Source of the DNA: an uncultured Clostridia bacterium
GTDB taxonomy: Bacteria > Bacillota > Clostridia > Oscillospirales > Acutalibacteraceae
Length of the DNA: 12,632 bases
Direction: 5' to 3'
Assembly: GCA_946187095.1 (NCBI GenBank)
Contig: CAMHPW010000018.1
Span: 1-12,632 of the forward strand
The first letter of the stretch is position 1. Every line of letters begins with the position of its first letter. Both the position numbers and the translations under genes were made by a program. The notes beneath the pieces are model-generated. The model had not been told where the DNA came from. It was given only the letters and a program-made list of their open reading frames with translations, and did no database searches. Below are positions 8,739 to 12,632 of this stretch, piece after piece.

Positions 8739-9155
8739 ATGGATTTCATTGATAAGCTGAGCATGGCTTTGTCTGATTCCCTCGACTATCTCATAGACAG
8801 GAACAGACAGAAGGCACAGCTCAACAGGATCGAGGCGGTCATCAAAAATGAGACGGAAATTCTCAACCGTGCCTATATCGCTCTTGGAAAGCACTATTAC
8901 AAGACGCTTGACGGCAGGACAGAGGAAACGGATATCTCACAGATATGCGATACCATCAAAAATTCCAAGCTCCGCCTGAAAAAAGCCAAAGCAAGATATG
9001 AATATATCTTCAAGTACGGTGTGCCTACGCCGGGACTCAGAGATGATATTTCTGTCGCATATATCGATGACAGCTATTATCCCGAAGAAAAAGTGTCCCG
9101 CAAAAGATCCGAACCCGATGATGAACAGGATATCACCATCGCTGTCCAGAAATGA
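8739..9155 (+). CDS. Small helical hypothetical protein downstream of secA
   Basis: A 138-aa protein of unknown function. Residues 1-92 are predicted helical and charged, with heptad-like spacing (LNRIEAVIKNETEILNRAYIALG and a second Lys/Arg-rich helix KLRLKKAKARYEY), suggesting a coiled-coil hairpin. The tail is acidic and probably disordered, and includes the short stretch SYYPEEK. There is no signal peptide or membrane segment. A near-perfect Shine-Dalgarno AAGGAGGT (8723-8730) precedes the ATG by about 8 nt. It starts 51 bp after secA with no terminator between, so it is probably read from the secA promoter; a TATAAT at 8705-8710 lacks a convincing -35. Position next to secA is the only hint of role and does not by itself imply export. 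Confidence 0.82.
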   Translation: MDFIDKLSMALSDSLDYLIDRNRQKAQLNRIEAVIKNETEILNRAYIALGKHYYKTLDGRTEETDISQICDTIKNSKLRLKKAKARYEYIFKYGVPTPGLRDDISVAYIDDSYYPEEKVSRKRSEPDDEQDITIAVQK

Positions 9156-9163
9156 TGAAAAAA

Positions 9164-9195
9164 TCAGGAATGAGGAATGTATTTCTCACTCCTGA
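9164..9195 (+). repeat. Imperfect hairpin containing two AGGAATG repeats
   Basis: TCAGGAATGAG (9164-9174) pairs with CTCACTCCTGA (9185-9195) with a single A-C mismatch; the stem can extend inward with a G-U pair. Two exact 7-bp copies of AGGAATG lie at 9166-9179. No T run follows, so this is not a standard terminator. It starts 8 nt after the stop of the 138-aa gene and could act as an mRNA 3'-end stabiliser or be a remnant of a dispersed intergenic repeat. Confidence 0.55.
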
Positions 9196-9256
9196 CCGCC
9201 GTCACCGCTGACTGTTTTGTGACAGCAGTAAATGACTTGCAAAAAAATAATAATTC

Positions 9257-9280
9257 GCTGTATTTTCAACAGAAAACAGC
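9257..9280 (+). promoter_or_regulatory. Leader hairpin abutting the ECF gene ribosome binding site
   Basis: GCTGT (9257-9261) pairs with ACAGC (9276-9280), and T/A pairs inside lengthen the stem (one bulged A). The hairpin ends exactly where AGGAGG (9281-9286) begins. It sits in a 139-nt leader that also holds a weak promoter-like TTGCAA (9237-9242) and TATTTT (9261-9266, 18-bp spacer). No known riboswitch class was recognised. An effect on translation is inference. Confidence 0.4.
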
Positions 9281-9294
9281 AGGAGGTAATTTTT

Positions 9295-9972
9295 ATGAAA
9301 GCTATGACATCGGAACAGAAAGACAAAATGAAAGAAAAATCAGCTAAAAACACAAGAAATGCAAGAAGTGAAAGCATATTTGAGCTGGCGGCACTGGGAC
9401 TTCTCACGGCAATATGCTTTATCATGTGCTTTACTCCCATCGGCTATATCAAAACGCCTGTTTTGAGTATTACTCTTATGACAGTGCCTGTGATCATCTC
9501 GGCAACAGTGCTCAAGCCCCGTGATTCTGCCATTATAGGCGGTATTTTCGGCATTACAAGTTTCATACAGGCTGTTTCGGGATTGAGTGCCCTTACGGGT
9601 GCATTGTTCCAGTTGAATCCCTTCTTTACATTCATTTTATGTGTCGTGCCGAGAGTTCTTGAAGGCTGGCTGGGCGGTCTGATCTTTCAGGGCGTAAAGA
9701 AAATAGACAAGACCAATTTCATCTCCTATGCGGCAGGAAGTCTTTCCGTACCCTTGCTGAATACACTTCTCTTCATGAGTACACTGTTTTTGTTATTCTA
9801 CCATTCCGAGCCGATACAGAATATTGCCGCTGCCAAAGGGGCTGACAATGTTCTGGGACTTTTCGTGGCAATGGTCGGTGTGCAGGCTCTCATTGAAGCA
9901 GGTATCTGCTTTGTGTTGGGAACGGCTGTTTCAAAGACATTGGCAGTTGCCCTGAAGAAAATTAAAAAGTAA
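9295..9972 (+). CDS. ECF transporter S component (substrate-binding membrane protein)
   Basis: A 225-aa integral membrane protein of the energy-coupling factor transporter S-component type, which binds a vitamin or similar small molecule and works with a shared EcfA/EcfA'/EcfT module not encoded here. A charged cytoplasmic N-terminus (1-27) precedes about six hydrophobic segments: 31-50, 58-74, 78-92, 104-131, 142-168 and 185-210. Features typical of the family are the short MTVPVIISA helix, GGIFGITSF, and PRVLEGWLGGLIF. The pattern resembles pantothenate-type (PanT) S components more than others, but the substrate is not decidable from sequence alone. The start is the ATG 8 nt after AGGAGG (9281-9286); an in-frame ATG at 9232 would add 21 residues but has no ribosome binding site and lies in the leader. 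A terminator follows directly. Confidence 0.85.
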   Translation: MKAMTSEQKDKMKEKSAKNTRNARSESIFELAALGLLTAICFIMCFTPIGYIKTPVLSITLMTVPVIISATVLKPRDSAIIGGIFGITSFIQAVSGLSALTGALFQLNPFFTFILCVVPRVLEGWLGGLIFQGVKKIDKTNFISYAAGSLSVPLLNTLLFMSTLFLLFYHSEPIQNIAAAKGADNVLGLFVAMVGVQALIEAGICFVLGTAVSKTLAVALKKIKK

Positions 9973-9978
9973 AAAGAG

Positions 9979-10017
9979 ATTTCATCCTGTGAAAAAAAGC
10001 AGGATGAAATTTTTTTT
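9979..10017 (+). terminator. Strong intrinsic terminator after the ECF gene
   Basis: TTTCATCCTG (9980-9989) pairs perfectly with CAGGATGAAA (10000-10009), with an A-rich 10-nt loop and eight T at 10010-10017. It begins a few bases after the stop at 9970-9972. The minus-strand read of the same stem is followed by CTCTTTTT, so it can also serve the convergent gene ending at 10026. Confidence 0.93.
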
Positions 10018-10025
10018 GCCTCTCT

Positions 10026-10406
10026 TTATTTTCGTTTTTTCTTTTTATTGACTCCCAAAACACCGCCCAATGCCCCCGCTATCACGGCGGCTATCCCTCG
10101 AATAAGTGTGACAATCCCCATTTGCGTCCCCATCAATGCACCCACAGCCCATAATACAGCAAATACCGCCAGACCGCATACAGCCCCTGCCGCCATGCCC
10201 ATGCTTTTATTGATCCTTGCGGCAATATAGCCGCCGCCGAATCCCCCGATGCACAGTACCGCTACTGCCCATATCATTGTCATGTCATAGGTGAATTTCT
10301 GCATTTTGACCATGACTGCCGCTCCGAATAAGATCAGTATCAATGTCAGGACTATCCCGAAAATAGTACCGAATATTTCTGATTTTATCATTTTTCTGAT
10401 ATTCAA
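10026..10406 (-). CDS. TIGR04086-like four-helix membrane protein, TTG start
   Basis: A 126-aa membrane protein matching the Firmicutes TIGR04086 family by pattern; its function is unknown. Four hydrophobic segments lie at about 11-33, 43-64, 70-92 and 98-119, with small-residue motifs GGFGGGYIAAR (54-64) and GALGGVLGV (111-119) and a Lys/Arg tail (KKKKRK). The positive tail suggests a cytoplasmic C-terminus. The start is a TTG at 10406-10404, because a G-rich site (GGGGGAA) lies 8 nt upstream; the first ATG (codon 6, 10391) has no usable site, though it remains possible. The gene is convergent with the ECF gene and divergent from leuC, so it stands as its own unit. I found no convincing promoter for it. 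Confidence 0.8.
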   Translation of the reverse strand: MNIRKMIKSEIFGTIFGIVLTLILILFGAAVMVKMQKFTYDMTMIWAVAVLCIGGFGGGYIAARINKSMGMAAGAVCGLAVFAVLWAVGALMGTQMGIVTLIRGIAAVIAGALGGVLGVNKKKKRK

Positions 10407-10500
10407 ATTTGATTCCCCCGTCAGCGTTTTCTAAATATCTATTCGTTCAGATCATGAAATATGAAAAAAATTCTGCCGTTCCTGTAGATTTTTCTGTTAT

Positions 10501-10516
10501 GATATTGTATAATATC
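10501..10516 (+). promoter_or_regulatory. leuC promoter -10 inside a GATATT-AATATC dyad
   Basis: TATAAT at 10508-10513 is the best -10 for leuC; no good -35 is seen at 16-18 bp (TAGATT at 10485-10490 is weak). A second possible -10, TATGAT at 10498-10503, has an upstream TG (10495-10496). The TATAAT is embedded in a perfect inverted repeat, GATATT (10501-10506) and AATATC (10511-10516), a possible repressor site. The leader to the ATG is only about 30 nt, too short for a leucine T-box or leader-peptide attenuator. Confidence 0.55.
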
Positions 10517-10547
10517 TGAGTGAATAAAAATTATGGAGGTCATATTT

Positions 10548-11822
10548 ATGGGAATGACAATGTCACAAAAAATCCTTGCTGCCCATGCAGGTCTTGACAG
10601 CGTGAAAGCAGGTCAGCTCATTGAAGCTCAGCTTGACATGGTGCTTGGCAATGATATTACATCACCTGTTGCGATAAACGTCTTTAATGACGGCAAGGCA
10701 AGCGGTGTTTTCGACAACACAAAGATCGCTATGGTAATGGATCACTTTACTCCGAATAAGGATATCAAAGCTGCCGAACAGTGTTTGCAGGTCAGAAATT
10801 TTGCTGACAAGTATGATATCAAGAATTTCTTTGATGTCGGTCAGATGGGTATCGAACACGCCCTTCTCCCCGAAAAAGGTCTTGTCGGTCCGGGTACGCT
10901 CTGTATCGGTGCGGATTCGCATACCTGCACATACGGTGCTTTGGGTGCTTTTTCAACGGGTGTCGGCTCTACGGACATGGCTGCCGGCATGATCAGCGGC
11001 AAAACATGGTTCAAAGTTCCCTCTGCCATTAAGTTCAATCTTATCAACAAGCCGGCTGAATTCATCAGCGGCAAGGATATTATCCTGCATATCATCGGCA
11101 TGATCGGCGTTGACGGTGCTTTATACAGGTCAATGGAATTTTTCGGTGACGGTCTGAAATATCTTTCAATCGATGACAGGCTCTGTATTGCCAACATGGC
11201 AATCGAAGCAGGTGCCAAAAACGGTATTTTCCCCGTTGATGACATTACAAGAGAATATATCAAAGATCGTTTTCAGGGTGAGCCTAAAGAATATTTTGCA
11301 GATGATGATGCGGAATATGATGAAGAATATACGATCGATTTGTCAAAACTCCGTCCGACAGTGGCATTTCCGCATTTGCCCGAAAATGCAAGAACCGTTG
11401 ACGAAATAGGCGAAACGGAAGTGAAAATTCAGCAGGCTGTGATTGGTTCATGCACCAACGGCAGAATCTCCGATTTGCGTGCCGCTGCGGAAGTCCTCAA
11501 AAATAATACTGTTGCCAAGGGTGTAAGATGTATTATTATCCCCAGTACTCAGCAGGTATATTTGCAGGCTATGCACGAGGGATTGTTTGATATCTTCATC
11601 AATGCGGGTGCAGTTGTATCCACTCCCACTTGCGGTCCATGTTTGGGCGGTCACATGGGTATCCTTGCCAAAGGCGAAAAAGCTATTTCCACTACAAACA
11701 GAAACTTTGTCGGCAGAATGGGACACGTTGAATCCGAAGTTTATCTTGCAAGCCCTGCCGTAGCAGCGGCAAGTGCCGTTACAGGCTATATTACCGATCC
11801 TGCAAAGGTCATCAAAAAGTAA
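10548..11822 (+). CDS. leuC: 3-isopropylmalate dehydratase large subunit
   Basis: LeuC, the [4Fe-4S] subunit of isopropylmalate isomerase, which with LeuD converts 2-isopropylmalate to 3-isopropylmalate in leucine synthesis in the cytoplasm. At 424 aa it belongs to the shorter class found in Clostridia and archaea rather than the roughly 470-aa enterobacterial form. Cluster ligands are C302 (GSCTNGR), C362 and C365 ([13 protein letters not shown]). Substrate and active-site regions MDHFTP (64-69) and ADSHTCTYG (122-130) are present. An acidic stretch ([10 protein letters not shown]) near 252-261 is notable but within family variability. GGAGG (10535-10539) is 8 nt before this ATG; an in-frame ATG at 10533 overlaps that site and is rejected. 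The homologous homoaconitase activity cannot be fully excluded, but the adjacent leuD supports leucine synthesis. leuA and leuB are not in the window. Confidence 0.95.
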   Translation: MGMTMSQKILAAHAGLDSVKAGQLIEAQLDMVLGNDITSPVAINVFNDGKASGVFDNTKIAMVMDHFTPNKDIKAAEQCLQVRNFADKYDIKNFFDVGQMGIEHALLPEKGLVGPGTLCIGADSHTCTYGALGAFSTGVGSTDMAAGMISGKTWFKVPSAIKFNLINKPAEFISGKDIILHIIGMIGVDGALYRSMEFFGDGLKYLSIDDRLCIANMAIEAGAKNGIFPVDDITREYIKDRFQGEPKEYFADDDAEYDEEYTIDLSKLRPTVAFPHLPENARTVDEIGETEVKIQQAVIGSCTNGRISDLRAAAEVLKNNTVAKGVRCIIIPSTQQVYLQAMHEGLFDIFINAGAVVSTPTCGPCLGGHMGILAKGEKAISTTNRNFVGRMGHVESEVYLASPAVAAASAVTGYITDPAKVIKK

Positions 11823-11835
11823 AGGAGATTTTCAC

Positions 11836-12318
11836 ATGAAAGCACAAGGTACTGTACATAAATACGGCGATAATGTCGATACAGATGTTATTATCCCTGC
11901 AAGATATCTCAATACAAGTTCACATAAAGAACTTGCCGCACACTGCATGGAAGATATTGACATTAATTTCACCAAAAACGTAAAAACAGGCGATATCATG
12001 GTTGCCGAAAAGAACTTCGGCTGCGGCTCGTCAAGAGAACACGCACCTATAGCTATCAAAGCATCGGGTATAAGCTGCGTTATCGCTTCGACATTCGCAA
12101 GAATTTTTTACAGAAATGCCATTAATATCGGATTGCCTATTCTCGAATGTGATGCCGCCGCTAAAGAGATCAAAAGCGGTGATGAAGTTGCCGTTGATTT
12201 CGATACGGGCATTATCACAGACATTACAACAGGTAAAACATATCAGGCTGAACCTTTTCCGCCGTTCATTCAGCAGATCATCACAGACGGCGGACTGATC
12301 AAACACGTTACAAAATAA
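11836..12318 (+). CDS. leuD: 3-isopropylmalate dehydratase small subunit
   Basis: LeuD, 160 aa, the swivelling small subunit that completes the LeuC active site. Diagnostic residues are [14 protein letters not shown] (12-25), the [11 protein letters not shown] loop (61-71) and a C-terminal EPFPPF segment. The length suits the short bacterial/archaeal LeuD class. AAAGGAG (11821-11827) overlaps the leuC stop, the gap is 13 nt, and the ATG follows the site by 8 nt, so the pair is translationally adjacent and cotranscribed. A longer frame upstream (from 11773) runs into leuC and has no start signal. Four 7-bp repeats begin 4 nt after the stop, followed by the terminator. Confidence 0.96.
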   Translation: MKAQGTVHKYGDNVDTDVIIPARYLNTSSHKELAAHCMEDIDINFTKNVKTGDIMVAEKNFGCGSSREHAPIAIKASGISCVIASTFARIFYRNAINIGLPILECDAAAKEIKSGDEVAVDFDTGIITDITTGKTYQAEPFPPFIQQIITDGGLIKHVTK

Positions 12319-12321
12319 TGT

Positions 12322-12349
12322 GCAATTAGCAATGAGCAATTTGCAATGA
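12322..12349. repeat. Four tandem 7-bp GCAATNN repeats
   Basis: GCAATTA, GCAATGA, GCAATTT and GCAATGA occur head to tail, starting 4 bp after the leuD stop. The unit resembles the AGGAATG pair at 9166-9179 (AGGAATGA versus AGCAATGA, one base apart), again just past a gene end. They look like low-complexity intergenic repeats. Confidence 0.75.
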
Positions 12350-12354
12350 AATGA

Positions 12355-12390
12355 CTCCGAAAAGTTTTTTGACTTTTTCGGAGCCTTTTT
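12355..12390 (+). terminator. Intrinsic terminator of leuCD
   Basis: CTCCGAAAAGT (12355-12365) pairs with ACTTTTTCGGAG (12372-12383) with one bulged T, loop TTTTTG, followed by CC and a T run (12386-12390, then GTTTT). It is oriented for rightward transcription; the minus strand lacks a matching T tract. Confidence 0.9.
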
Positions 12391-12404
12391 GTTTTCCATG
12401 AATA

Positions 12405-12563
12405 TCAGTCGAAAATTTCGGGCATGATATATTCAGACCATTCATTGAGGAGGGTTTTATACTCGAATGTAAAAACATTGAGCAGGCGTGTGGCGGTATC
12501 GGATTTTATAATAGCCTGATAATCCAACATCAAATATAAAGGAAATTCTATTTGCTCAATGTT
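12405..12563 (-). pseudogene. Probable 3' remnant of an unidentified gene
   Basis: An open frame of 52 codons plus a TGA stop, with a convincing protein-like C-terminal end (ATRLLNVFTFEYKTLLNEW, then SEYIMPEIFD). It is closed on the 5' side by an in-frame TAA at 12564-12566. The only ATG (12530) would give 41 aa and has no ribosome binding site. The best reading is the 3' end of a decayed or truncated gene; the family is not recognised. A 13-bp inverted repeat overlaps it. A chance open frame cannot be excluded. Confidence 0.4.
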
Positions 12564-12565
12564 TT
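12472..12565. repeat. Perfect 13-bp inverted repeat, arms 68 bp apart
   Basis: AAAACATTGAGCA (12472-12484) and TGCTCAATGTTTT (12553-12565) are exact reverse complements. The right arm ends directly at the in-frame stop that closes the gene remnant. No target-site duplication is visible around the 94-bp span, so a mobile element is not supported. Confidence 0.7.
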
Positions 12566-12632
12566 AGGTCATTGGTATAACAGTTAAAACAATGTTACAA
12601 AAAGTTATAAAAATATGTTGACTTTTATATTT
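12566..12632. other. Gene-free AT-rich right edge with phased GTTA repeats
   Basis: From 12319 to the window end (314 bp) there is no intact gene. The last part is strongly AT-rich, with GTTAAAACAA (12583), GTTACAAAAA (12594) and GTTATAAAAA (12604), spaced 11 and 10 bp, followed by TTGACT (12618-12623), a possible -35 box whose -10 would lie beyond the window. It may be the control region of a gene to the right. Confidence 0.45.

Noticed and set aside
12472..12565. 94-bp span as a miniature transposable element
   Set aside because: Arms have no target-site duplication and no second copy is visible in the window.

Overview
This window looks like a moderate-GC chromosomal segment of an anaerobic Clostridia, most likely a Ruminococcus/Oscillospiraceae relative. 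The evidence is strong GGAGG-type ribosome binding sites, sigma-A promoters, a clostridial-type SecA with a C-terminal SEC-C zinc motif, the short (about 420 aa) LeuC class with a separate LeuD, a TIGR04086-like membrane protein, and zinc-ribbon/proline-rich/beta-propeller proteins of a kind common in that group. The species is inferred, not proven. No rRNA, tRNA, CRISPR array, intact insertion sequence or phage gene was seen.

Layout. Positions 1-3738 hold a leftward two-gene operon: an 809-aa membrane-anchored protein (N-terminal Cys4 zinc ribbon, five near-identical 16-aa proline-rich repeats, one membrane helix, C-terminal propeller-like domain), then a 391-aa soluble protein of the same general appearance. 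The operon ends in a strong hairpin at the left edge. A 197-bp divergent control region carries back-to-back sigma-A promoters. The right-hand promoter drives a 220-aa protein with two CxxC pairs, closely followed by a secreted lipoprotein.

Positions 5540-9155 hold secA, with its own promoter, and a small helical protein that may be cotranscribed. Next is an ECF transporter S component with a structured leader, closed by a terminator that lies between it and a convergent four-helix membrane protein. Positions 10501-12390 hold leuC-leuD (isopropylmalate isomerase, leucine biosynthesis), with a dyad over the promoter -10 and a clear terminator.

The last 314 bases contain no intact gene. They hold 7-bp tandem repeats, the leuD terminator, an apparent 3' gene remnant on the minus strand overlapping a 13-bp perfect inverted repeat, and helically phased GTTA-A-tract repeats.

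Most of the window is housekeeping (Sec export, leucine synthesis, vitamin-type uptake). The least explained part is the 1-5522 block: two divergent transcription units encoding zinc-ribbon, propeller and lipoprotein products of unknown function, possibly connected with the cell envelope. I found no clear evidence of a wholly new system; that block is the best candidate for one.
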